From Haematococcus lacustris (Eukaryota; Chlorophyta; Chlorophyceae; Chlamydomonadales; Haematococcaceae), in NCBI GenBank assembly GCA_030144725.1, contig JASKMD010000003.1, forward strand, positions 9,188,737 to 9,252,736: a stretch of DNA of 64,000 bases, written 5' to 3'. Of the stretch, positions 1 to 12,300 are shown piece after piece (the first letter of the stretch is position 1; the number at the start of each line of letters is the position of its first letter). Made by a program: the position numbers and the translations under genes. The notes below the pieces were generated by a model. The model searched no databases. It was not told the origin of the DNA and saw nothing but the letters and a program-made list of their open reading frames with translations.

Positions 1-375
1 CACTGCCCCCTTTCCCCGGCATCAACTTATCTTCCATATGCCAATGACAGGACATTTCGCTGTGTCCGATCCATGGGGTACCACCGTACCAATGCAAACA
101 CCATGTATGCATGCGCAAAAATGTGTGCTGAACTGTGTTGCCGTGAACTGACGACGGGAGAACAGTCCAGATGCTGTCAACTGGCTTCTGGACTTATCAG
201 ACAAAGCTGAAGCACCAACCTGGCGTTTGCATCGTTGAGAGCAACTTCAATTATTGATGTAACAAGAGGCAGTTGTGTCATGGGCTGTCCAGGCACCCCT
301 GCTGCCCATGCCCCTGCTGCTGCCAATGCTGCTGCGTCGGGGCACCATCAAGATGACATACAAGAAGCAGTTGCG
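1..375. other. 3' flank of kinase copy A, no gene seen
   Basis: Homology to the 3' flanks of copies B and C runs only from about 285 to the stop codon. To the left the sequence is unrelated, so the tandem duplication unit breaks near 285. I see no coding signal or RNA gene here. Confidence 0.5.
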
Positions 376-3300
376 TTATTCGCCGTCCACGTTCTGCTGG
401 TGCAGCTGCAGTAGCAACGCCAGCCAGTGCAGCAGTTCCTTGAAGGAGGGGCGTGTGTTGGGCTGGCGCTGCAGGCAGCAGTCCACCAAGTCCCTGAGGC
501 CCTTCACCACAGGCTGTGCCCGGGCTGCAGCAGCGGGGTCGGGCTGGGGCCGCCAGTCGTGGTCAAACAGGTGTGGGTGGGGCGCCAGGCTCTGCAGGTG
601 CTGCGGCTCCTGGGTGCTGTGGGACAAGGCAGGGGCAGCCAGCAGAGGGGGATGAGACAAGGTCAGGCCAGGTCACAAGCAGTGCATGGACAGTCGTGAG
701 CCCACTGGGCACATCTGTGGCGCATGGAGGACGTGATCAGGCCACTGGGCACCTCAGACCAGCAGTCCACTGACAATGCTGCCAGGGGTCAAACCAGGCA
801 ATGGGCAGCCACACAATAGGGTTAGGTGGCCCGAGTGGCTGATGCTGCCTGGTGGTTGCAGTTTGTTAGTCCACCCACATTTGCAGCAGGCGAGCCCATG
901 CGGTGCAGCCGTGCAGCAGCTCCCAGGCCAGCACCCCAAAGCTGTACACGTCCCCAGCTGGGCTGGTGCGGTCCTGCAGCACCTCTGGCGCACTGTACAG
1001 CCGTGTGCCCACACGTTCGCCGCTGAGGTGTGAGTGCCCTGCCCTCATGATGGCGCCCAGGCCCAGGTCAGCCACCTGGGAGAAAGCCAGGCTGCTGGGG
1101 GTGGGTTGGCAGCAGGGGTCGGCACACCAGGAGCATGCGGGTCTTGCGGGCTGTGGCGCTCACCTTGGCCACTACGCCCTGAGGGGTGGTCTGCAGCAGC
1201 ACGTTGTCAGGCTTCAAGTCCTGCAGCCACGCAGGCATGGGAGTTGGCAGGCCAGCAAACACGAGGGGAGAGCTGAGGTGGACACGGCTGGTCAGCAACC
1301 CTGGGTGGCCCTTCTGCCAAGACATGGCTGGAGGGGGTGCAGGCAGCACAGGGCCTAGGCGTAAGCATGGTGCCAGGTGCAGGCCTTGGTGAGGCCACTC
1401 ACCCTGTGGAGGATGTTGCAGCTGTGGAGGTAGGCCTGCAGCCAGGGTCGACAAGGGTGAGGGCAAGGGCAGGTGCTGGCAGGTGAGCTGGAATGAGGCA
1501 GGGACACCATGCCAAGGTTGGTGACATTAGGCAGCTGCCCCCTTGCAACTTACCATGGCCTCTGCAATGTCGCGTAGCATGGTCAAGATCAGGCCCAAGT
1601 GGGGCAACTGGTGCTGCTCATCCCACAGCCTGCATCCACAGGGAGAGGGAGAGGGAGGCCTTGTAGTGCTGGGTGGATCTATGCTCATGGCCTGCGAGCC
1701 AAGTCACATGACTAGGGTTTGCACGCGAGCACACGAATGATTGCTTTGGACACTGCACTATTCCACTGCGTTAGTTTTGCTGACGTTTCACCGGAGCAAT
1801 CTATCTAAATCAAGCCTAGCTATAGATTGAGGGTATACAGCTGTGCCATGTCTGATAGCGCTATACATCGTGCATCAGGGCAAACGAATCCAAACACTGG
1901 TGGGTACAAGCCAACCTTTGAAGTCAAATGCAAGTTAACAGCTGAAGTAACAGCTGAAGTAACAGCTGAAGTAACAGCTGGACCATCGCAATGCAGCCTG
2001 GGTCCTTAGCTTACAGCCTTTGTGGCATGAGCCAACAGCTGCCTAGAGTACACTGCTTTGGGGCAATTGTGGCGCACTGTGTGGAGCAGTGTGACGTAGC
2101 AGGCAGATGGGAACAACAGTGACAGCGATGATGAGGGGGAGGAGGCAGAGGCAGCCGCAGACAGAGGCTATTAGCCAGGCATTGAGCTGGTACAGTTGCA
2201 TGCCATCCCCCCAAGGGCTGCTCCAGTGCCAGCCAGTGCGTTCCAGCAGCACATTCAGGTTGCCGGGCAGGAGCTGGCAGCAGCAACAGTTGCTGTGAAA
2301 CGTGACCTAGGCAGCAGCTTCCAGGACAAGCAGCATAGCCACAGAGAAGTCCTTGAGCGCCAGGCCCATGTCAGGGCCTGCAGTGTCGAGGCCTGCGGGT
2401 GCCAACCTTGCTGGACTGACACAAGCGGACTGACCAGCAATCAGCCACCTTCATGCGCAGCCAAGCTGAGCATTGTGCTAGTGAGTCAGAGCTTGGCCTA
2501 CCAGAATAAGTACACCAGCTACACCTAGCAGTACATCTGAAGCCTTTAACCAAGGGCCTGTTCAGTGGCCAGCCAGGCATCTCGAAACACCTCAACATGG
2601 CGGAGCTGGCGCTGGTGATGGCACTAGGCACAGTGGAGGCACACATGCACTTACCCATGGCATACCTTGACCACAACCAAGGCTATGCCGTGCAACGTAT
2701 GCCGTACACTCTCTTTTGTTTCGCGCGAGCAAACCATTTTTGGCCTCACGAAACCGCGAACGAGCAAACAATGTGATTGCTGACTGAATCATGAAGTGGT
2801 CAATCAATTAGTATCTGCTATGCCAGGTTGACCAACACGATGCAATGTTGCCGGGGTGGCTGGCCAAGCTGGGGCAGCAGCTCGGAAGGCTGGCCGCACC
2901 AAGTCAGCTACTGGGGCGCTTGCCTTGGCCAAGGCTGCGGCATGGGTGACTGCTAGGGCATGCAGGTTTGAGTGTTCAGAGGAGGATGAAGAGATATGCC
3001 GGCACTGCAAGCTGCCACAAGAGCATCATGACTCTATGGGGGAGGTTCAGTGCCCTATCTAGTGCAAAGTCCAGACAGTGACTTGGTGCACAACAACAGT
3101 GCCCTTGCACAATAGCTGTGACTTGGTGACCGGGTGGCTTGACTTGGTGACCTGTGCAAGAGGTGTGCAAACCACGGAGGATTGACATGTTATGCAAGGG
3201 ATGGCGGTCTAGAGTATTTATAAGCACATCCACATGCTTAAAACTGTCTTCTGCTGCCAATTTTGCATCGTGGGTAAGTAAACAATGTTTGTTTTGGGTC

Positions 3301-6300
3301 CGGAAAGAGTATTATCTTTTATTGTTCGGGGCCTCGCGAATTAAAAGCAAGAGTACGGTAAGCCTGATATGGCCGTTGTAGAATATGAGGATGGAGAGAG
3401 TCAGCTCGGGGCTATTCGGCGCGTTTTTCGGCTTAAAGGATGGCTGCCGCCTGTTACGCCAGTTTGAACCCTACCTGTTAAGGTCCCGGGTGCACTGCGC
3501 GACCAGTTACCCGTGCGAGCGCGGCCAACCCAGAGGTGTGTACTCAATGTAGCACAGTTAGTGCGCTTCGGTTCACTGCTATACTTCGGCTGCGCCCTTG
3601 CGTTGAAACCAATTCTTTCTGAGCTGACACGGCCTTAATAGGCCTGATGTGCCCAGGTCCACACCACACACCACCAGCCCCTAGGACCAAATCGACCAAA
3701 GGTGCTTCTCAGCAGCTTGGCTCTATACAACGCAGGCGAGAGGGCCAGAATGCTCTTGGCAGGTGCTGATACTTCAAGGTCGAGAGGGGCCAGTCACAGC
3801 CATCCATGGCAGCTGTGGCCCGGGAACATGGCGTTTCATATGTGCGCCCAACAGCTTTGTCAGCTGTGGAAGAGGAGCAGCTGCAGTACTTGGTAGTGAG
3901 GGGTCAGCAGCATTGCATGCAGCCGTGAGGACAACGAAACGGGTAACGGAGCACAAGGACAAAGTGGACCCCTCTTAGGGAAAGGCCCCCAGCAAGGTCA
4001 GCACTGCTGCAGCACACAATAACTACAGACTCCATTGAAACTCCACCTGATGTGTGACTAGGCTGACAGGCCTAGTTGGGCTAATGTATGAACAAGACAG
4101 CTTTAGTCTGAGCCGTGTCACTTTGAGCTATGACAGAAGCATGAGGGCAACTCAACAAACACTGCTGCCCAACACTCACCTTCTTGTCTCAATGGCTTGA
4201 AAGAGGCTGCCATGCTCGCACAGCTCACTGACCAGGTACAGAGCGTGATCAGTGACACCCTGACCCTGCAGGGGGCGGCAGCGGGCAGCAGGCAGCCAGC
4301 CTAGGCTGCAGGTCAGCAAGCTCCATGGGTGACAGCAGCAGGAGTGGATGAGTGTGACTCCCATCTGGCTCGGCCATCCAGGCAGCATGGGACTTGCCTG
4401 GCTGCTGCTGCTGGTGTCCAGGGTGGTGAGGTAGTAGGCGTAGGTGGCCACCAGGTGCGGGTGCGCCAGCCGTGTGTTCAGCTCAGCCTCCCTCAGCACC
4501 TGCTGCCGCTGGCCAGTGATATGCAGATCACCCGCCAGGCCAGAGAACACCAGCCGCTTCACAGCGACCTGCACACACAGCTCCTGACCATGGACCAGGG
4601 GTGGAAGTGCAGACAGGCTGGCAGCAAGGCGTGCCAAGTGGCATGTCCAGTGCAAAGGCGTTGCATCCAGTCCAGCAGGGCCCCTCACCTGCATGCCCCG
4701 CCAGGTGCCCTGGAACACTGTGCCAAAGGTGCCGGCCCCCAGCCGCGTCCCCAGACTCAGCTCCTGCTCCACCTCTGCCTGGCCCAACACCACACTCAGG
4801 CTGGAGCCGTGGACGCTTGGCGCAGCAGCTGGCAGGGCTGCGCTCTTAGCCTCCACTGCAGCTGGGGTGTGGGCTGTGCTCCCTGCTGTGCTTTGGTCAA
4901 TGCAGCCCTCTTCACCAGGCTCCCCTCCCGGGGTCGGTGCAGCGCAGCCAGGTGGATGGCCCACTGGCTTGGCAGCAGCACTGGGCATCAGGACGAGGCC
5001 GACTGCCCCCTGGGCTGCATTGCGTTGAGGCAGCAACAAGGTGTGGTTGCTGCCCCCCTTGCTGCTGCTGTGGCTCCATCCACAGGGTAGGGGTTCAAAG
5101 GATGTTTGTGGCAGTGCGGGCCAAGGTGCATTGGTTGGGTTTGCAGCACCGCTCATTCCTGCACTGTGTATACAGAGTGACGCAGCGGCCCTGGCTCGCA
5201 GCCACGTGACAGCCACACAGCACAGCAGCAGGATGGCGGTGGCTGCGCCCACTGCTGCACCAACCACGCTGGAGGTGTTTGAGCTGTGGGAGCCTGCACT
5301 GAGGCTGAAGCTAGGGCTAGGAGGTTGGGCAAGGGCTGTGGGGCTGATGCTGCTGTCCTGAGGGGCAGGGCTGAGGGTGGGGGGCCTGCTGTGCTGTCCA
5401 GCTGGGGCCGGGTGAGGCTGGTCTGCTGCCGGATACTCAGGCCTCGGAGGTGGTGGGTCTGGCTCAGGGGCAGGGGGTGGCGGGAGGGGCAGGGGCAGCA
5501 GGAGGGGCCCATCAGGCAGGACCACGGTGGTCAGGCCAGTAATGGTACTTTGTGGGATGACGCTGCCATCATCCTGCACCCAGGGCTGGCCCCAGCTGTT
5601 GGTGGGGGTGTAGGCGCCCAGAGTGACGTCCAGGCCACGGAGCCCAAACCTGGGTGAAGGTGTCAGGGCAGCAAAGCTGAGTGGGGTGCTGGCACCAACA
5701 GGTGCACGGGTGAGCTCCGAGCAGGCTTCATTACTTGAGGATGGACAATGCAAACATTGCGGTAACCATGTAGCAGCAGGACGAGGTCTATAGGTTCGCA
5801 TAGTTGACCCGCCATTAACCGCTCTCCTGTACATTTCGGCCTCCTGTACCTCAGATTACCGAATAAATGCATTGGTCTTTGGCATTACGCGAAAACTGAT
5901 TGACTCGTCCTCGTCTCCGCGGCCATACACATCCCGGCTGCGCCTTGGAATGTATGCCCGCATCGTGTCGTAGTTGTCCATATACTCGTCGGTTATTTAT
6001 TTCGTATCTATATATCACTGACGGTATAAATCACTGTATATATATAGGGCAGGTTTACTACTGTCATGTTGTTGTGATGACAGTCAAGGGTTTCTTCAGT
6101 TGTTGTGATGACAGTAAAGGGCTGTACCAGATTGAGGGGGTGGCAATAAGACTGACCAGGAGAAGGAGGGGAAGGTCAGACCGCCAGGGGGCCAGGCAGC
6201 GGGCAGCACCTGTGGCAGCAGCAGCGGCTGGTCTGCTCAGGGCTAGAGGCAGCACCAAGCACACTGAGCAAGAGCAGCAGAGCGGGCAGCTAGGCAGTCA

Positions 6301-9300
6301 GCCAGCTAGGAAGCGCCCTCCTGACCAGGCACACCTGCTGTCCTGCCAGCTGGGCGTGCAGCAGGTCCAGGGTGTCAGGCCGCAGGTTCACCCGGGTGCT
6401 GCCGCCCTGAGCCACCTCACGGATGGCCCGCAGCTCCAGGTCAGGCAGCAGCAGCGTCACGTTCACCAGCACCAAGGGGGCACTGGCCAGGGGTGGCTGC
6501 TCAGAGGGGCTGGTGCGGGGTGTGGCAAAGAACCACAGCAGGCTGGTGAGGCCACCCAGGGCGTCTGCCAGCTCAGGGGTGCAGAGGGGCAGCAGGGGGG
6601 ACACAGCGGTCAGGTCAGGCAGCCCAGTGGCCCGCCACACGGCCCTGCTGCTTGCCTCAGGGCTGGACGTGTTGCTTGCACCAGGTGCTGAGTCAGGGGG
6701 GGTGCAGGCAACGCCCTGCTGCTGGGCAACCACCCCGCAGGTCAGGCTCGACAGCAGGGGGGCGGCATTGGCCAGCACCAGGTTGCTGAGGGTGAGCTGG
6801 GTGTCAGGGCCATCCAGCGCTAGGAGGGAGGGGGCAGCGGCCAGGTCCATCATCAGCGTCTGGGGCAGGGCGGGGTGCCCAGTGAACACCACACGGCCGC
6901 GCATGGTCTGTGGGTTGAGGCGATGGAACGCGGCAGTGGAGGTGAAATGTAGGCTAGGGTGGGGTTGGGTTGGCTGGTTGTAAGGTGTTGTGGCTCATGC
7001 CTTGCAAGCTGGCTAAGAGTGGCCGTTCTGCAAGCCTGGCGAGCAGAGCAGTGTCCTCAAACTAGTTCAAGTGACAGCACTGACTTGCGTGGCACCCCAA
7101 GCACCAAGTGCCAGCATCGGGGTCCCTACCCGGCCATCTGTGCCTGCCTTGGTTGCCCCGCCCACCCCAGCCATGTTTAAAGCACTGCTCACCAGGTTTG
7201 CTGTCATCACCTCCGGTAAGGCCGCCCTCACACTGTACTTGAGCTGAGCTATCCTCCAGGGACGTTGCACCCTGGGAACCAGGTTCAGTGCTGTCAGCGC
7301 CACCACTGGATCCACAACCTGGCCCATCTTGAATAAGCTAGCGCCCAGGCCATTGAGGCGCAGCGCACCTGCACACCAGGCCAGACCCATGACCTGGTTG
7401 CTTTGCGCTTCAACTGACCATAGCGTTTTCGTTTCGCCCTGATGCGTGACTTATAGCTCAGAGTGATATGGCATTGGTACATACCCTTCAATTGTTCGTT
7501 CTACATTACCTAAAACCATCGCTTAGTCGAGTTTATGCTGAAGTACACGATATATGAATAGCGCGATGCGCGGTAGTGCAGCTCACAAGGCTTCCATCTC
7601 ATAGAGCAAAACGACCTCTAAAACATGACATTTCGTAGCGAACGCGCTATATTCTCGGTTTTTCTCCTCTTTGGGTTTCCTTTAAGCTTGCTTGTAAGTC
7701 TCATTCTATATAAAAAATGAGTAATAAGGTAAGGGTTAGGGTTGGGGGTAAGGTCAGGGTTTCGGGTTAGGTTGACCCTAACCCCAACCCGAGTTCCTCT
7801 ACTGTGATGCCTTTGCTGAACACCTGGCAAGTGGGCTCCCTCCACATCCTGAACTCACGAAACACACACAAGCGCAGATGGAGGCCAGGCCAGGCCAAGC
7901 TAGGCAGCACCATGCAAGCGCATGATGTGCCAGCGCTACAGCAGGGCCAGCTGCCAGCATGGAAGGCAGAGCAGCAACATCAGCATCACACTGAGAAGAG
8001 CAGGGCATCTGCTAGGGCTGGGACAACGATGGCAGCCCAGGCCCCTTCACCTGTGTCATGCACCAGCAGCGGGGCTGAGGGCGGCTGGGCTTCCACACTG
8101 ACCAGCTGCACGTTGCTCCACAAGAAGGTAAGTCGTGAAGGACGCAGCTCTTTGACTAGGGGTGACAAGGTGAGGTTAGCCTGCAGGAGGCAGCAGGGTG
8201 AGAGTGGATGGCACAGGTTGTCAAGACAGGAGTGGTGAGACAAGAGGAAGGATGGGTTGACACAGACAACCACCAGAGTTGGTTCTATCTGCTGCGGAGG
8301 ATGACACGTTTACACGTGGTCTGGTGCTAAGGATGCGACAAGGTGAAAGGCTAAGCTTACCACTTGAGTAGCTTCACTATGTAATGGTTTCGAGTCAGGG
8401 CTAAGGTTAGGTTTAGGGTTGGGTCAGGGTTAGGGTTGGGTTAGGGTTAGGGTTCGACGATGCGGACATATACACCAAGGCGCAGCCGAGGTGTACATGG
8501 CCGCGGAGACGAGGACGAGTCCAATTACGACTACCTAGTCTATCTGAGGTCCGCGACTTGTCAGTATACAGAAGCGTACCCCGCGGCCCGGCAGTGATAC
8601 AAAACCGCGGTCTACGGCGGGTCTATTGTGATGAGTGCAATTGCAATGACGAAACGTTTCCGGGATAAGTTACAATCCAAGTGAGGCGTTGCAGTTAACT
8701 TGTATAACTCGTTTTTACGAGGCCAGCATAGTAGTGCTATACAGCGGCGATGCACACGACAAGCCGCAGTGATCGCTGTGACCGGTGTGACTGCGCGATC
8801 TTAGGGGCAGAACTGCAGCCAGACAGCCGGGTTTGCAACTATGAGAGCAGTTATGGCCGCAGTTTCGGCGACTTGGTACCCGGGGACGCGGCCATTGTAG
8901 AAAAGTGCAGGCCTGTTCAAGGCCAGCCATCACTCCTAGGGATTAGCGCCTGCACTCGTCCTTGGTCCAACTTTGGCGACCTTGTCCGTTTTGATAAGTA
9001 AATACATTTGAAAGGATCTCTGCACACATCCCCGCACGTCCCTGTACAAACGCCACGAGCCTAACCTGATCTTTGAGGGGTACAAAAGGGGTACAATTTA
9101 TTTTGCCGGGTTAGGGTTAGCAAGGATAGTGGCATCGCCCGGGGCGTTTTAGGCACCCCAAAACACTCGGCCTTGGCGTTGGTGCTTGAAAGCTCTCGAC
9201 CTCAGCCAGCAGCACCTTCAACTACCTGCGGTTCCACTATCTATTACATAGACGGTCTCATAGTAGAAGTCATGATATATAATATAAAAATCCGCACCCT

Positions 9301-12300
9301 TTACATGGTTCGGCTGCGCCTCGGAGTGTATGTCCGCATCGTCTCGGACTCGTCCATTGTTTTCACAGAATGTACTCGGCCCGCCGAATATCCGTTACAT
9401 AATTATTGAAACGACCGCAGTACAAGCAGATGTTTTGCTGCATGAGGCATTTTACTCGCATAAACAAGCGGGAACAAACTTCAACGTACTGAAACTTGAT
9501 ACATAGCACTTTGTCGAGAGGAACTTAACATGTGACTCCCATTCCGAATCCTGGCCCTGTACAACTATTTAGTAGTAAAATCAATCACTGAACCGATAAT
9601 CATAGACAATGACACATGGAGGCCATTCACCTTCACCTTTATCCGTGAGGGCCATCACAAAGGTCGAGTAAGATTCCGGCAACGTAGGTCCCGCAATGTC
9701 GTTGTGGGCAAAGAAGTCACGTGAGCTTTGTAAAGTCCGCTGCGTTCTACACGATGTTATGTAATGGATAATTGCATACACTTCAGATATGTAGTAGATA
9801 ATTGGCGGTCTGAGAGCATTATGATGAGGATAACTGCAATGACGAAGCTTTTCCGGGTTTGTAAACGACCGAGGCCGAAGCAGTTCCGAGTGAACGCTCG
9901 AGACCGACGCCAGGGGCCGAGGCCCCTGGCGGAGGTCGAGAGCGTTCACGAGGAACTGCGAGGCCGAGCAAAAACGTTTAGATCCGGGTAAATTGAAGTT
10001 ATGCGAAAATAATGGCCGAGGCCGAGGTGGCGCGGACATACATGCCGAGGCGTAGCCGAGGGATGTATGGTAGCTGAGCCGAGGACGAGACCATTAGTTC
10101 GCATAGTGCGCGAGGTCAAGGCGGTTGTCTAGTATATTTGAGGTTCCCCAATCCCGCAAGCGCCCCCCTCCCCAGTTGACCAACACCAACCCTTCTCAAC
10201 ACATCCGCTCTATAAGCGCTTCCCGACACTGATTGCGAGAATCGTACTTTGCCGCTCGACAATTATCAATTGCCGCTCGAGAATCATCAAAAAGTGCACT
10301 TTGCCGCTCGACCATTATGCTTTGCCGCTCGACCATTATGCTTTGCCGCTCGACCATTATGCTTTGCCGCTCGACCATTATGCTTTGTCGCTCGACACAT
10401 ATCGACTGCCTCAACTAGCCTATAACCTCATTAGGCTTACTCCGACTTGGAAAACGATGAAAGACGTAGCTTCTAGTCAACATGCCAGCCTGGCACTTAT
10501 AAGTAGACATGCCAGCCTGGCAGTATGTTCGCTAAGCTATCGCGTAGCGTCGCATTGGCTACGTTGAGGTTGCATCAGTAGCGGAAGGAAGTTGTTTTTG
10601 AATAACTCGCGACTTGCAAGTTGCGACGTGCAAGCCATACATGCAACTAGCACACTCGCGACTTGCGCTTCACTTGCGGAACACGCGGATCTTGCTGCTA
10701 GCACTTTGCGGCCTTGGTGAACTGACCCGAGTTATGGAAAAGTATTGACGCCTATATTTTTCCCTATACCTCAAATATAACATTAATATCTCGGTTGCGA
10801 GCGAGCCTGCACTGACCTGTGATGAAGCACGATGCACAATGCGTTATGATTCTGCGTTTTGGGGCTTCACAAAATCACTAACATGTACACTTATTGTGAC
10901 AATGTGGTACTCGTACACTTCACATCTTATCATGCCCGCTTAATGCGGGCACGCCATATCTCCCGGTCGATCCTAGCACATGGCTAGCCAATGCTGGGCA
11001 TCGAAGGCTTACAGCCTGCACTGGTGCGTGTGCCGCGCAATCTGTAGTCATGTGCACAGTGTGGCCATGCGCACAGTGTGGCCATTGTCAAGGCTATGGC
11101 CATGTGCACAGTGTGGCCATCGTCAAGGCTAATGGCCAACGGGCGCCAGCCTTATTGGACCAATAAAAGCTATCTGCCCAGCAATCAGCATTTGTGGAAG
11201 TCATGCGCTGCCAAGCTGAGCACCGTGTGGAGCTAAGCTCAGCAGCAGCCGACCCAGCCAAGGAGACCACCAAGCTGTGGCGCTACCTGGCTGGCCAACC
11301 CATCACCAAGGCTGACATCTCGGAGTACATCAAGCTGGCAGAGCTTGCTCTGGTCATGACACCAGGCTCAGTGGAGGAGGAGCGCATGTCATCAGCCATG
11401 GCATACCTCAAAGATGACACCCGCAACAGGCTGCAAGAGTGCCACTACCGCCTTTGACTAGGCCTATTGCTTGCTTGGCTTTTTCAATTGCGCTATGGGG
11501 CCCACTAGGGTCGCGCTATGAACATGATAGTCCCAACCTGAGCAATGACACTTTGTGCTATGAAAAAGGAAAGAGGCCAAATGAAAAAAAAACACTGGTG
11601 CACACACTCTACAGGCCTGAGCGACACCATGCCAGCCCATAAAACCTGCCCCACCACCACCAGCCGAGCAAACAACAGCTGCTTCACTACAACTGGTGTT
11701 GTTGCAAGAATGTATGAATAGCCAGCTGCCAACGATGGGCTTGTACAAAACCTCATTGGAGATCACATCAAGGCCAAGGCGGATGCGTGGGATGCGGCGC
11801 AGGCGGGTGGTGTTGAACACCATTAGTAAAGCCCATGCTGGGGATAGGCAATGCGCCACTTCTTGCTAGGAGTGGCACAAATGTATGACGGGCCCAAAGC
11901 TAGTGACCATAGCTGCTGGCAGTGCCATTTTAGTCACCTCTGCCCTTGCTCCTGAGACCGCTTGTACCTGTTGACCAACCAGTGATCCTTAGGCTGCATC
12001 AAAGCTGTGGGCCTACTCGGCGTGGCAGTTACCCCACCCCTGCAGATGATGTCGTTGAGGGGTCGAGCAGCTCACTCGATATTGTTGGGACTGACCATGT
12101 TGGGAAGTGTGTTCAAGACCCCTTTGGAAGCTGCAATAGGCTTCGGCAACTGCCACCAGTTTGCCTGACCCAAAGGCTGTGCTGGCAGGGTGGGCAAAGC
12201 GCACGGGCCATGTGGTTTGGGGTCTAGGCTGATGGTCGGGTGAGGTGCTAGCCAAAGTTTATTGACATGAGGCATTTGTTGCATTCTTTTCCTGCCCATC

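Noticed and set aside
10247..10403. CRISPR-like array
   Set aside because: Units are contiguous 21-bp tandem repeats without unique spacers, in a eukaryotic intron.
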